64,000 bases of DNA from Xenophilus sp. E41 (GCF_003671765.1 NZ_QPIB01000005.1:207186-271185), one strand, 5' to 3'. Shown: positions 1 through 8,529, numbered from the stretch's first letter. Made by a program: numbers and translations. Notes: a model not told the origin generated them from the letters alone.

Positions 1-585
1 GTTGACCTTGATGGGACCGAGCCCCGCCGCCTGTGCGGCGTCGATGCCGGCCAGGACCTCGGCGACCGGGAAGTCGACGTCGTTCATCGCGCGGAACACC
101 GCGTCGTCCAGTCCGTCCAGGCTCACCGTCACGCGCTGCAGGCCGGCGGCCTTCAGGGCCTTCGCCTTGCGTGACAGCAGCGAGCCGTTGGTGGTGAGCG
201 TGAGGTCCAGCGGCTGGCCATCGACAGTGCGCAGCTGCGCCAACTGCTCGACCAGGCCTTCGATGTTCTTTCGCAGCAGTGGCTCGCCGCCCGTGAGCCG
301 GATCTTGCGCACGCCGTGCTGGACGAACAGGCGCGCGACGCGCGTGATCTCCTCGAAGCTCAGCAGGTCGGCATGTGGCAGGTAGCGGTAGTCCTTGTCG
401 AACACCTCCTTGGGCATGCAGTAGCTGCAACGGAAATTGCAGCGATCGGTCACGCTGATGCGCAGGTCGGTCAGCGGACGGCCCAGGCGGTCGAGCAGCG
501 TGCCGGTGGGCGCCAGCGCGGGTGCGTCGGCGGGCGCCGGCATGCCGCGGCGCAGGTCGAGCACGGGGATGACGCGGGCACTCAT
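1..585 (-). CDS. moaA: GTP 3',8-cyclase MoaA (3'-truncated by window edge)
   Basis: Radical SAM enzyme that starts molybdenum cofactor synthesis by rearranging GTP to 3',8-cyclo-7,8-dihydro-GTP, the substrate of MoaC. The ATG at 585-583 opens 195 codons that run off the window. After a leader of about 38 residues comes [19 protein letters not shown], with the radical SAM cluster cysteines C49, C53 and C56. LTGGEPLLR, which follows, is the SAM-binding GGE motif. The C-terminal part with the second 4Fe-4S cluster and the GG end lies outside the window. The start is chosen as the first ATG; nothing coding is seen upstream. Divergent from the ZIP gene, with 264 bp between them that show no clear promoter or RNA element. 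Confidence 0.93.
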   Translation of the reverse strand, partial: MSARVIPVLDLRRGMPAPADAPALAPTGTLLDRLGRPLTDLRISVTDRCNFRCSYCMPKEVFDKDYRYLPHADLLSFEEITRVARLFVQHGVRKIRLTGGEPLLRKNIEGLVEQLAQLRTVDGQPLDLTLTTNGSLLSRKAKALKAAGLQRVTVSLDGLDDAVFRAMNDVDFPVAEVLAGIDAAQAAGLGPIKVN

Positions 586-849
586 CGGCGCGGGCGCGCG
601 CACCGGTACGGCGGTCGTGCGGCGGGAGCGATGGGGGAGGATGCTGCGGTCACGTCGGCCTGGAGGGGAAAGCCAGGGGGCAGTTTAGCGAGGCGTGCGC
701 GCTCGGCGCGGCGTGGGGTCGGCCGTGGGCGGCCGCCTACGCCGCTGCGCCCGGCCGCCGACGCACGCCGCCCGGCGACCCCGGTACAAGTCGGGCTGGG
801 CCGCCGCCGCGCCGCGGTGGCGAGGAGGCGGCCCGATGGAGCTGCACCG

Positions 850-1773
850 ATGGAGAAGACCGACCGCCTGGGGCCACCCGGCCTCGCCAAGACGCTGCCG
901 CTGCGCCGGTGGATCGGCCTGCTGGTCGCTGCCGCTGGTGCGCTCGTCCTCGCGGCGCAGTTCTGGACCTTCGTGCGCGCCGAGCCCGTGGTGTGGCAGG
1001 CGCTGCTGGGGGGATCGGTCGCCGCCCTGGCGACGGCGTTGGGCACAGTGCCCGTGATGTTCTCGCAGCGGCTGTCGGACCGGGTGCAGGACACGCTGTT
1101 CGGCTTCGGCGCCGGCGTGATGCTGGCCGCCTGTGCGTTCTCTCTCATCCTGCCGGGGCTGGAGGCCGCCAAGGCGCACGGCGGCTTCGGCACCGGCGGC
1201 TGGGCGGCGGGCGGCATCATCGGCGCCGCCATCCTGATCGGCGGCGCGGCGCTGATGGCGATGGACAAACTGCTGCCGCACGAGCATTTCATCAAGGGTC
1301 GCGAGGGGCTGGATGGCCATGCCGCGCGCAAGCTGCGTCGCACCTGGCTGTTCGTGATCGCGATCGCCCTGCACAACCTGCCCGAGGGCCTGGCCATCGG
1401 CGTGGGCTATGCGGGCAACGACGGCCTGCGCGCCAACGCCCTGGCCACGGGGATCGCGATCCAGGACGTGCCCGAGGGGCTGGTGGTGGCGGTAGCGCTG
1501 CTGGCTGCGGGCTACCCGCGCTGGATCGCCGTGGCGCTGGGCATGGCCTCGGGCCTGGTGGAGCCGCTGGGCGCCGTGCTGGGCGCGGCCGTGGTCGGCT
1601 ACTCGGCAGCGCTGCTGCCCTGGGGGCTGGGCTTCGCGGCCGGGGCGATGCTCTTCGTCATCAGCCACGAGATCATTCCCGAGTCGCATCGCAAGGGCCA
1701 CGAGGCCTTCGCCACCGGTGGGTTGATGGTGGGCTTCGTGCTCATGATGCTGCTGGACACGGCACTGGGCTGA
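850..1773 (+). CDS. ZIP family metal transporter
   Basis: Membrane protein of 307 residues in the ZIP (zinc/iron permease) family, which moves divalent metals such as Zn2+ toward the cytoplasm. About eight hydrophobic segments are visible. The metal-site helix carries HNLPEG at residues 175-180. The following helix carries QDVPEG, and FVISHEIIPESHRKG lies near the C-terminus; these are the conserved metal-ligand helices of the GufA/ZupT-like branch. A loop with KLLPHEHF may be the intracellular His-containing region. The ATG at 850 is used because codon choice upstream in the same frame (316-849) does not look coding. The metal specificity cannot be read from sequence. Convergent with the aldehyde dehydrogenase across a hairpin-rich 108-bp gap. 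Confidence 0.88.
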   Translation: MEKTDRLGPPGLAKTLPLRRWIGLLVAAAGALVLAAQFWTFVRAEPVVWQALLGGSVAALATALGTVPVMFSQRLSDRVQDTLFGFGAGVMLAACAFSLILPGLEAAKAHGGFGTGGWAAGGIIGAAILIGGAALMAMDKLLPHEHFIKGREGLDGHAARKLRRTWLFVIAIALHNLPEGLAIGVGYAGNDGLRANALATGIAIQDVPEGLVVAVALLAAGYPRWIAVALGMASGLVEPLGAVLGAAVVGYSAALLPWGLGFAAGAMLFVISHEIIPESHRKGHEAFATGGLMVGFVLMMLLDTALG

Positions 1774-1785
1774 GCGCGCCGCCTT

Positions 1786-1872
1786 GCTATCAAAAGGAGA
1801 GCGCCGCGCGCACGTCTGTCGTGCGCGGGGCGCTGATTTCGTCTGAGGAATTGCCAGGCAAGTCCTCGGCAA
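1786..1872. repeat. Diverged copy of the dispersed GCTAT repeat, with two hairpins
   Basis: Starts GCTATCAAAAGGAGAGC. A GC-rich hairpin follows, with arms 1801-1813 and 1821-1833, one mismatch and a 7-nt loop. The repeat-like end TGATTTCG comes next, then a second bulged hairpin (GTCTGA...TCAGAC, about 1840-1877). It lies between two convergent genes, so the stems probably also act as a bidirectional terminator. The assignment to the repeat family found at 14762, 30395, 47499 and 56059 is by eye and is weaker here. Confidence 0.55.
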
Positions 1873-1881
1873 TCAGACGGC

Positions 1882-3315
1882 TCAGCCGTGCCGCACCGCG
1901 ACCGTCTTGAGCGTGGTGAAGCCGTACAGCGCCTCGAAGCCCTTCTCGCGGCCGTAGCCGGAGGACTTCACGCCGCCGAAGGGCAGCTCGACGCCGCCGC
2001 CGGCACCGTAGTTGTTGATGAAGACCTGGCCGCTCTTCACGCGCTTGGCCATGCGGAACTGGCGCGCGCCGTTGTTCGTCCACACGCCCGCCACCAGCCC
2101 GAACTGGGTGGCGTTGGCCAGGGCAACGGCCTCGTCCTCGTCGGCGAAGGGCATGGCGCAGAGCACCGGGCCGAAGACCTCTTCCTGCGCCAGCCGATGG
2201 TGCACGGGCACGTCGCGCAGCAGGGTGGGGGCCTGGTAGAAGCCGGTGTCGGGCGCCTCGTCGACGATCTGGCCCTGCGCCACCATGGGGATGTCGGCGG
2301 CGTGCGCGTCGGACAGGAAGTCCCACACGCGCTGCTGCTGCGTCTGGCGGATGAGCGGGCCGACGTCGAGGTCCATCGCCGCCGGGCCGACGCGCAGCGC
2401 CTCGAAGGCGTGGCCCAGGCGCTCGAGCAGCAGTTCGTAGATTTCGCGCTCGATCAGCACGCGCGAGCCCGCCGAGCAGGTCTGGCCGGCGTTCTGCACG
2501 ATGGCGTTGATGATCACCGGCACGGCCGCGCCCAGGTCCGCGTCGGCGAAGATGATCTGCGGGCTCTTGCCGCCCAGTTCCAGCGTGACGGGGCAGTGCC
2601 GCTCGGCCGCCACCTGCTGGATGATCGTGCCGACCTTGGGGCTGCCGGTGAAGCTGATGTGGTCGATGCCCGGGTGGCGTGCCAGCGCGTCGCCCACCTC
2701 GTGGCCGTAGCCGGTGACGATGTTGATGGCGCCGGGCGGGAAGCCCACCTCGGCGGCGAGCTGGGCCACGCGGATCAGCGACAGGCAGGCGTCCTCGGCC
2801 GGCTTGACCACGCAGACGTTGCCTGCCGCCAGCGCGCCGCCCACGCTGCGGCCGAAGATCTGCATCGGGTAGTTCCAGGGGATGACGTGGCCCGTCACGC
2901 CGTGCGGCTCGCGCCAGGTGAAGACGCTGTAGCCGTCCTGGTAGGGGATGGTTTCGCCGTGGAACTTGTCGCAGGCACCGGCATAGAACTCGAAATATCG
3001 CACCAGCGCCAGCGCATCCGCGCGGGCCTGCTTGGTCGGCTTGCCGCAGTCGCGCTGCTCCAGCGCGGTGAGCTCGTCGGCATGCTCGGCGATTTTTTGT
3101 GACAGCTTGTACATGAGCCGGCCGCGCTCGGCCGCGCTCACCTTGTGCCAGACGTTGTCGAAGCAGTCGCGGGCCGCGCGCACGGCGGCGTCGATGTCGT
3201 CGGCGTTGCTGCGCTGCAGCTCGTCGAACTGCTGGCCGTCGGACGGGTCCAGGACCGGCAGGACGCGGCCCGAGGCCGAGGGAACGTTGGTGTTGGCGAT
3301 GAAGTTGAGCTGCAT
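1882..3315 (-). CDS. NAD(P)-dependent aldehyde dehydrogenase
   Basis: Soluble 477-residue enzyme of the ALDH superfamily that oxidises an aldehyde to the acid. The cofactor-binding IPWNYPM motif, the catalytic general base in LELGGKSPQ and the nucleophile in NAGQTCSAGSR are all present and in order, followed by EEVFGPV and the C-terminal PFGGVKSSGYGREKG. Length is normal for the family. The ATG at 3315 (MQLNFIANTNV) is preferred over upstream codons, which do not look like ALDH sequence. The substrate cannot be assigned: the closest-looking families include aromatic, betaine and gamma-aminobutyraldehyde dehydrogenases. It stands alone, divergent from a small hypothetical gene. Confidence 0.9.
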   Translation of the reverse strand: MQLNFIANTNVPSASGRVLPVLDPSDGQQFDELQRSNADDIDAAVRAARDCFDNVWHKVSAAERGRLMYKLSQKIAEHADELTALEQRDCGKPTKQARADALALVRYFEFYAGACDKFHGETIPYQDGYSVFTWREPHGVTGHVIPWNYPMQIFGRSVGGALAAGNVCVVKPAEDACLSLIRVAQLAAEVGFPPGAINIVTGYGHEVGDALARHPGIDHISFTGSPKVGTIIQQVAAERHCPVTLELGGKSPQIIFADADLGAAVPVIINAIVQNAGQTCSAGSRVLIEREIYELLLERLGHAFEALRVGPAAMDLDVGPLIRQTQQQRVWDFLSDAHAADIPMVAQGQIVDEAPDTGFYQAPTLLRDVPVHHRLAQEEVFGPVLCAMPFADEDEAVALANATQFGLVAGVWTNNGARQFRMAKRVKSGQVFINNYGAGGGVELPFGGVKSSGYGREKGFEALYGFTTLKTVAVRHG

Positions 3316-3452
3316 GGGCCCGGATTGTGCGTGAGCACGGCAGCCGCTGCTGGCGCCCGGCTCGTGCCGCGAATGCAAGTTTCTGACCCCGATTTGCGGT
3401 ACACGAAGGCCCTTTGGCCGTCGGCACTGGAAAAAACGCCGAAAATCGCCAT

Positions 3453-3812
3453 ATGCCACGCATGAAAGCCACCTCCACACCCCAAGCCGGGCGCGACCTG
3501 GCCGTGACGGCGACGCTGGCACAGTTGCTCGAGCGGCTCGAACACAGCCCCACCCCCATCGGCGCCGAGCAGTACCGCTCCGTCGTGCTGCACCTGGTGC
3601 ACGAGTTCGAGGACGTCGCCGGCGGCGCCGAACTCGGGCCGCTGCTGGACCGCTTCCCCGCGGCCGCCGAGCTCTACGAGAACCTGCACTACCAGCACGC
3701 CGGCCTGTGCCGCAGCGCGCTGGAACCGGCCATGAGCGCCGAGCTGGCGGCGCGCCAGGCCATCGAGCGCGCCCGCGCCGGCAGCGCCACGCCGCCCGGA
3801 TCGATTGTTTGA
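3453..3812 (+). CDS. Hypothetical 119-residue protein
   Basis: Not recognised. A soluble, probably all-helical protein with no Cys, no signal peptide and no membrane segment. After a basic N-terminus there is a helical block (ATLAQLLERLEHSPTPIG), then VVLHLVHEFEDVAGG and a Tyr/His-rich YENLHYQHAGLCRS section. The ATG at 3453 follows a GAAAAT hexamer at 3441-3446 with only 6 nt between, so the mRNA may be leaderless; MKATST at 3462 is an alternative start. It lies 18 bp upstream of the next small gene and is probably co-transcribed with it and trxC. Confidence 0.65.
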   Translation: MPRMKATSTPQAGRDLAVTATLAQLLERLEHSPTPIGAEQYRSVVLHLVHEFEDVAGGAELGPLLDRFPAAAELYENLHYQHAGLCRSALEPAMSAELAARQAIERARAGSATPPGSIV

Positions 3813-3830
3813 GTTTGAAGAAAGGGACCG

Positions 3831-4064
3831 ATGTCCAACGCCGATGTCAAAACCACCGTCAACGAAGGCGGCCTGCGCTACAAGTCCAAGACGCCGGGTT
3901 CGCCCTTCAAGGCTTCGTCCTCGTTCAGCGGTGCCACGATGTCCTGCTTCCTGTGCGGCAAGCATCGCCCCCGTTCGCTGATGCAGACCAAGCGCGTGCT
4001 GGGCAAGGCCCAGCCGGTCTGCGCGCCGTCCTGCAAGGAGCTGGACGAATCCCTCAAGGGATGA
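3831..4064 (+). CDS. Small protein with CxxC and CxxxC pairs
   Basis: A 77-residue protein with no recognised function. The first half is polar. The second half has CFLCGKHR and, about 20 residues later, VCAPSCKEL: two cysteine pairs spaced like a small zinc ribbon or a redox-active disulphide. AAAGGGACC just upstream serves as a ribosome-binding site for the ATG at 3831. The gene ends 8 bp before trxC, so translation of the two is likely coupled, and the protein may be a thioredoxin partner or a zinc protein. That role is inference from position and cysteines only. Confidence 0.7.
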   Translation: MSNADVKTTVNEGGLRYKSKTPGSPFKASSSFSGATMSCFLCGKHRPRSLMQTKRVLGKAQPVCAPSCKELDESLKG

Positions 4065-4072
4065 GGTAGGCC

Positions 4073-4525
4073 ATGAGCGGCGGCGCCCCGGCATCGCTCC
4101 ATGTGGTATGCCCGCACTGCCACACCACCAACCGCGTGAAGGCCGGCGACCTGGCCAGCGCGCCGGATTGCGGGAACTGCCACCAGCCGCTCTTCGCGGG
4201 CGCCCCAGTGGCGCTCGACGAGGCCCAGTTCGACCGCCACGTGGCGCGCAGCGACCTGCCGGTGCTGGTCGATTTCTGGGCGCCCTGGTGCGGGCCCTGC
4301 CTGCAGATGGCGCCGCACTTCGCCCAGGCCGCCAGGACACTGGAGCCGCAGTTCCAGCTCGTCAAGGTCGACACCGAGGCGCAGCAGCGCCTCGGCGCGC
4401 GCTTCAACATCCGCAGCATCCCGACGCTGGCCCTCTTCGCAGGCGGGCGGGAGGTGGCGCGCCAGCCGGGCGCCATGGGCGCGGCGGACATCGTGCGCTG
4501 GGCGCGTTCGCACGCGCCCGCCTGA
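4073..4525 (+). CDS. trxC: Thioredoxin TrxC (thioredoxin 2)
   Basis: Cytoplasmic disulphide reductase of 150 residues. The N-terminal zinc finger that separates TrxC from TrxA is present: CPHC at residues 13-16 and CGNC at 33-36. The thioredoxin fold follows, with DFWAPWCGPC carrying catalytic C73 and C76 and the conserved cis-Pro in RSIPTLALF. In the TrxC family the zinc site modulates redox potential, and the protein works in oxidative stress repair. It is the last gene of a likely three-gene operon with two small upstream genes. A short AACCCC/GGGGTT stem with a T run follows the stop codon at 4533-4550. Confidence 0.93.
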   Translation: MSGGAPASLHVVCPHCHTTNRVKAGDLASAPDCGNCHQPLFAGAPVALDEAQFDRHVARSDLPVLVDFWAPWCGPCLQMAPHFAQAARTLEPQFQLVKVDTEAQQRLGARFNIRSIPTLALFAGGREVARQPGAMGAADIVRWARSHAPA

Positions 4526-4551
4526 ACAGACCAACCCCCGGGGTTTTTTCC

Positions 4552-5370
4552 TTAGCCGCCGACCGGCACGAAGCGGTCGGAGTGGCTGGCCAGCCATTGC
4601 TCGGCGAGGCGGCTGTCGTCCTGCGAGGGATGGAAGTCGGCGCGGAAGTAGCGGCGCCAGGCCGCCCAGTTGCCGCGCAGCAGGCCGCCGCGGGCGCCCA
4701 GGATGCGCCAGGCGCTCTTCCAGGTCGACCATTTCCACAGCTGGCCCTCGTGGCGCAGGTTGGCGACCGTCTGGCGCGCCAGGTCGCCGAGGAAGAGGGT
4801 GGTCACGCGGCGCATCCAGCGGGTGCGCCAGGCCTCGGAGCCGTCGGCCGCGCGGTACAGGTCGAAGGCCGTGGTCTTGTGCTCGGATTCCTCGGCGCTG
4901 TGCCACAGCCACAGGGTCTGCAGACGCTGCTCGGCACCGGACAGCACCTCGGGGTGCGCGAGCAGCCAGTGCGCGAACATGGCGGTGAAGTGCTCGGTGG
5001 CGGCCGTGATCGCTAGCGCGTGGCGCGGGTCGGCATCCTTCAGCAGCTCCATGCGCTTCATGGCGCGCGGCGTCCAGCGGTCGACCAGGCCCTGCTTCTC
5101 CAGCTGGGCATTGAAGAGGGCGTGGATGCGCCGGTGCGTGGCCTCCTGCCCGATGAAGCCGCGCACCTCGGCCTGGCGGCGTGCTTGTTCCTCGGCCGGC
5201 AGCATCGGCAGCGCGGCCCGGACGGCGTCGATGAAGAACTGCTCGCCGAAGGGAAAGCTCATCGACAGGGCGTTGAAGAAGGCGGTGGAGAACGCATCGC
5301 CTCCACACCAGTCGCGGGCGAAGGGCGCTTCGAGGTCGATGAGCAGGCGGCGGACGACGAGTTGGGACAT
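4552..5370 (-). CDS. Metal-dependent hydrolase family protein (PF10118-like)
   Basis: A 272-residue soluble protein resembling the predicted metal-dependent hydrolases of PF10118, a family without a firmly known reaction. Family signatures visible are the early FPFGEQFF, the GQEATHRRIH helix, EHFTAMFAHWLL and HSAEESEHKTTAFDLY. These Glu/His clusters look like a di-iron-type helical metal site. The ATG at 5370 (MSQLVVRR) is chosen as the first that matches the family N-terminus. Divergent from a TetR regulator across 182 bp holding two matched palindromes, so it is the probable regulated target. Members are often induced by fatty-acid or lipid-like effectors, but that is not shown here. Confidence 0.82.
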   Translation of the reverse strand: MSQLVVRRLLIDLEAPFARDWCGGDAFSTAFFNALSMSFPFGEQFFIDAVRAALPMLPAEEQARRQAEVRGFIGQEATHRRIHALFNAQLEKQGLVDRWTPRAMKRMELLKDADPRHALAITAATEHFTAMFAHWLLAHPEVLSGAEQRLQTLWLWHSAEESEHKTTAFDLYRAADGSEAWRTRWMRRVTTLFLGDLARQTVANLRHEGQLWKWSTWKSAWRILGARGGLLRGNWAAWRRYFRADFHPSQDDSRLAEQWLASHSDRFVPVGG

Positions 5371-5402
5371 GGCGACCCTGTGGAAGGTGCTGGAAGGTGG
5401 TT

Positions 5403-5418
5403 GGTACGGATGCGTACC
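5403..5418. promoter_or_regulatory. Candidate TetR operator 1
   Basis: Perfect inverted repeat GGTACG-GATG-CGTACC (6-bp arms, 4-bp spacer), 33 bp upstream of the hydrolase start. Same architecture and core as the palindrome at 5445-5462. Confidence 0.6.
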
Positions 5419-5444
5419 GGTTGCACGATCCTCGTCGCGGCGCC

Positions 5445-5462
5445 TGGTACTGTCAAGTACCA
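5445..5462. promoter_or_regulatory. Candidate TetR operator 2
   Basis: Perfect inverted repeat TGGTACT-GTCA-AGTACCA (7-bp arms, 4-bp spacer). Its centre is 43 bp, about four helical turns, from that of the first palindrome, with the same GGTAC...GTACC core. Position between divergent genes fits autoregulation plus control of the hydrolase. Confidence 0.62.
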
Positions 5463-5552
5463 AACGGTAAGAGAATGGCCGGCGGGTGGCTGTCCCGACG
5501 CGCTACGCTCGCTGTCCCGACCCCGGTCGCCTGTCCCCCGCTTTTTCCTCGC

Positions 5553-6173
5553 ATGTCCCCCGATGCCTCCCTGGCCGACCTGAGCCCCGCTGCCCGCGAG
5601 CACCGCAGCCGCCTGCTCGAAGGCATGGCTCAGGCCGTCGCCGCCAAGGGCTACGCCCAGACCTCCATCGCCGACATCGTGCGCGAGGCAGCCGTCTCCC
5701 GCCGCACCTTCTACGAGCACTTCTCGACCAAGGAGGAGTGCCTGATCGCGCTCTACGAGGCGGCCAGCCGCGAGGCGCTCAAGGTGCTGGCCGACGCGGT
5801 GGACCCGGCCCAGCCCTGGCGCGCCCAGGTGGAGCGCGCGGTGACGGCGTACTTCGACTGCCTGGCGCAGAACCCGGTGCTGCTGCGCACGCTCTTCGTC
5901 GAGATCCTCGGCCTCGGCTTGCCGGGCTTGGCGGCGCGGCGGCGGGTCAACGACGAGATCGCCGCCTTCATCCGCGGCACGCTGCACGCCGGGCCGGTGG
6001 GCGACACCGCGCAGCCGCCCGTGCTGTCGCCGGCCCTGGCGCTCACGGTGGTGGGCGGCATCAACGAACTGGTGCTGGAGGCGGTGGAGCAGGGTCGCGA
6101 GGCCGACCTGCGCGCCCTGGTGGGGCCCGCGACGCAGCTGGTCTACGCGGTGGCGGCAGTGGCGGCCGGCTGA
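5553..6173 (+). CDS. TetR/AcrR family transcriptional regulator
   Basis: A 206-residue repressor. The N-terminal HTH is typical: GYAQTSIADIVREAAVSRRTFYEHFSTK (given here only as its range, residues about 34-60), where the recognition helix ends in RRTFYEHF. The rest is the helical ligand and dimer domain, which cannot be assigned to an effector. The ATG at 5553 (MSPDASLADL) is chosen because the longer frame upstream overlaps the candidate operators and promoter. Divergent from the PF10118 hydrolase, which with the twin palindromes makes local autoregulation likely. Confidence 0.88.
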   Translation: MSPDASLADLSPAAREHRSRLLEGMAQAVAAKGYAQTSIADIVREAAVSRRTFYEHFSTKEECLIALYEAASREALKVLADAVDPAQPWRAQVERAVTAYFDCLAQNPVLLRTLFVEILGLGLPGLAARRRVNDEIAAFIRGTLHAGPVGDTAQPPVLSPALALTVVGGINELVLEAVEQGREADLRALVGPATQLVYAVAAVAAG

Positions 6174-6182
6174 GTCCTCAAG

Positions 6183-6238
6183 CCAGAAGTGGCTGCGGCG
6201 CCCGCCGGACGGGCGTAAGCAGCTACGAAATCGATAGC
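6183..6238 (-). repeat. Dispersed GCTAT repeat, copy C
   Basis: Read on the minus strand it starts GCTATCGATTTCGTAGCTGC, continues through a GGGCGC block and ends CCACTTCTGG, matching copies at 14762, 30395, 47499 and 56059. It sits between convergent genes (TetR regulator and peroxiredoxin) and can fold into an A/T stem plus a GC stem. Confidence 0.7.
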
Positions 6239-6246
6239 GCTCGCCC

Positions 6247-6810
6247 TCAGCGCGACGGCGCCCGCGCAGTGGCAGGCAGGCTGCGCAGGGCACCCAGCAT
6301 GCGTTCCACGTGCCGGCCCGGATTGAGGTTCTGGTAGTAGGCCGCGACCTTGCCGTCGGGCGCGATCACGTACGACAGCCGGTTGGCGAAGTCCGGGCGC
6401 GTCTGCATCAGCGCGTCGAAGCTGCGGATCACGCCCTTGCCTTCGTCCGACGCCACGGGAAAGCGGCTCTGGCAGGCCTTGACGGAGAACTTCGTGAGCG
6501 TGCCGATGTCGTCGGCCGAAACGCCGATCACCGAGGCGCCCAGCGCCTTGAACTGGTCGATGGCCTCCGCAAAGGCATGTGCCTCGATCGAGCAGTCCGC
6601 CGAGTCGGCGGCAGGAAAGAAGTACAGCACCACCGGCCCCTTGGCCAGCTCGTCCTTGAGCGAGTAGCGGAACACCTGCCCGCCGAGCGCCGCCTGCGCG
6701 GTGAAAGCCGGTGCGGGATCGCCGATGTCGAGCGCGGCCTGCGCGCTGCCGCCGCCCAGCGCAATCGCCAGCGCGCCCGCCAGGCGCCATGAGGGGGAGA
6801 CGAAGGCCAT
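6247..6810 (-). CDS. Exported peroxiredoxin (AhpC/TSA, BCP-like)
   Basis: Thiol peroxidase of 187 residues that would reduce peroxides outside the cytoplasm. Residues 1-26 look like a signal peptide ending SAQA, followed by the peroxiredoxin fold starting IGDPAPAFTA. The peroxidatic cysteine lies in FFPAADSADCSIEAHAF, aligned with the PGCTxE motif of the BCP/PrxQ group. A second cysteine in SVKACQSRFP is placed where an atypical 2-Cys resolving residue can lie. C-terminal YVIAPDGKVAAYYQNLNPGR is typical. The ATG at 6810 is used; a TTG two codons upstream is possible. Downstream is a dispersed repeat. Confidence 0.87.
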   Translation of the reverse strand: MAFVSPSWRLAGALAIALGGGSAQAALDIGDPAPAFTAQAALGGQVFRYSLKDELAKGPVVLYFFPAADSADCSIEAHAFAEAIDQFKALGASVIGVSADDIGTLTKFSVKACQSRFPVASDEGKGVIRSFDALMQTRPDFANRLSYVIAPDGKVAAYYQNLNPGRHVERMLGALRSLPATARAPSR

Positions 6811-6927
6811 GCGCAAGCTCCGGGAGTGAGGGCTGGAATTCTAGGGAGCGCCGAGTGAAACCTGCAGGCCGCGCCGTCCGTATTTCGTTCATGATGGGCC
6901 GCCCCGGCCCACCCGAGGAGAAGAACG

Positions 6928-8529
6928 ATGGAGGACCGATCGATGATCGCCTTGCCCGCCTGCGCCCGGCGCCTGCTGCGCGCGCTGGCCGTACTGGCCG
7001 CAGCTGTGCTGCTCGCCGCCTGCGGCACCTTGCCGCCGCCCAGGGAGCGACCGGCCGAGCACGCGGCCGCGCCGAACCCGGCCAGCGCGCTGGCTCGCAT
7101 CGCCGCCGCGTCCACGCCGCCGGGCGAGCATTCGGGATTCCGCCTCATGCCGCTGGGCGTGTATTCGCTCGACGCGCGCATCCAGCTCGCGCGCCGCGCG
7201 CAGCATTCGTTGGTGGTGCAGTACTACCAGCTCGAGAACGACGCCACCGGCCGCCTGCTGATGCGCACCCTGCGCGAGGCGGCACTGCGCGGCGTGAAGG
7301 TGCGGCTGCTGGTCGACGACCTGTACACCGTGCACAGCCAGCAGCTCCTGCTGGCGCTGGCCGACACGCCCAACCTGCAGGTGCGCCTGTTCAATCCCTT
7401 CTGCTGCGGCCGTGGCGGTCTGCTGTCGCGCTTCGCGGCCTCGCCGCACGAGATCCCGCGGCTCAACCACCGCATGCACAACAAGCTGTTCGTCGCCGAC
7501 GGCACGATGGCGGTGGTCGGCGGTCGCAACATCGCCGACGAGTACTTCGTGCTCAGCCCGTCGCAGAACTTCATCGACATGGACGCGCTGGTGGTCGGCA
7601 AGGTGGTGCCGCAGCTGGAGCGCATCTTCGACACCTACTGGAACAGCCAGCAGGTGCGTCCGGTGGAGGAGATCGTCACCGGCGAGGGTGGCGTGCGCCC
7701 GATGGCTGCGCAGTTCGACGACTGGGTGGGCATGGCCGCACCGCCGCCGCAGATCGTGCTGCCGCCGGTCGACGTGCTGGGCTACGGCCCCATCGGAGAG
7801 GAACTCGACGAAGGCCGGTTGGGCCTGCTGTGGGGCGAGGCACAGGCCATCGCCGACCCGCCCACCAAGCCGGCCACCATGAGCGCCGACGAGGCCCTGG
7901 GCACCAGCGTGACGATGAAGGTCTGGGGCCTGCTGATGGACGCCAGGAGCGAGGTCGACCTGACCTCGCCCTACCTGGTGCCCGGCGAGAAGGGCATGGC
8001 GGCTTTCGACGACCTGGCGCGGCGCAAGGTCAAGCTCACCTTGCTGACCAACTCGCTCGCGGCCAACGACGAGCCGCTGGTGCACACCGGCTACGTGCGC
8101 TACCGCGAGCGCCTGCTCAAGGGCGGCGCCGACCTCTACGAACTCAGCCCCGAGCGCACGATGGCCAACAAGCGCTTCGGCGCCTTCGGCGCGTCGCTGG
8201 GCCGCCTGCATGCCAAGACGGCCGCCATCGACCGGCGGCGCATCTTCATCGGCTCGATGAACCTCGACCCGCGCTCGGCGACGCAGAACACCGAGATGGG
8301 CGTGGTGGTCGACAGCCCGCAGCTGGCGCGCGAGATGCTGCGCGTCATCAACCTGAGCAAGCTGCAGAACTCGTACCGCCTGCGCCTCGCGCAACCCGGG
8401 GGGACGCTGGAATGGCTGACCACCGACGGCGAGAAGGAGATGGTGTTGACCACCGAGCCCGAGGCGGGGTTCTGGCAGCGCTTCTACAACACGCTGGTGG
8501 CGCCGATCGTGCCGGAAATGCTGTTGTGA
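6928..8529 (+). CDS. Phospholipase D-like lipoprotein
   Basis: A 533-residue envelope protein with two PLD active-site motifs. N-terminal hydrophobic stretch ends in a lipobox (LLAAC followed by GT), so it is probably a lipoprotein. The first HKD motif is HNKLFVADGTMAVVGGRN, preceded by the helper region QYYQLENDATG. The second is HAKTAAIDRRRIFIGSMN. The double-HKD layout fits cardiolipin synthase/transphosphatidylase-type enzymes (ClsC/YmdC-like), which act on phospholipids, but lipid anchoring and substrate are inferred. Start at 6928 is backed by GAGGAGAAG upstream; M6 (6943) is an alternative that gives a cleaner signal. Confidence 0.85.
   Translation: MEDRSMIALPACARRLLRALAVLAAAVLLAACGTLPPPRERPAEHAAAPNPASALARIAAASTPPGEHSGFRLMPLGVYSLDARIQLARRAQHSLVVQYYQLENDATGRLLMRTLREAALRGVKVRLLVDDLYTVHSQQLLLALADTPNLQVRLFNPFCCGRGGLLSRFAASPHEIPRLNHRMHNKLFVADGTMAVVGGRNIADEYFVLSPSQNFIDMDALVVGKVVPQLERIFDTYWNSQQVRPVEEIVTGEGGVRPMAAQFDDWVGMAAPPPQIVLPPVDVLGYGPIGEELDEGRLGLLWGEAQAIADPPTKPATMSADEALGTSVTMKVWGLLMDARSEVDLTSPYLVPGEKGMAAFDDLARRKVKLTLLTNSLAANDEPLVHTGYVRYRERLLKGGADLYELSPERTMANKRFGAFGASLGRLHAKTAAIDRRRIFIGSMNLDPRSATQNTEMGVVVDSPQLAREMLRVINLSKLQNSYRLRLAQPGGTLEWLTTDGEKEMVLTTEPEAGFWQRFYNTLVAPIVPEMLL

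Noticed and set aside
586-849. A molybdenum cofactor riboswitch between moaA and the ZIP gene
   Set aside because: The region is GC-rich with scattered short stems but shows none of the conserved Moco RNA motif positions I could recognise.
4533-4550. AACCCC-C-GGGGTT with a T run as a strong terminator
   Set aside because: The loop would be a single base, so the real stem is short. It may contribute to ending trxC, but is not listed as a firm terminator.
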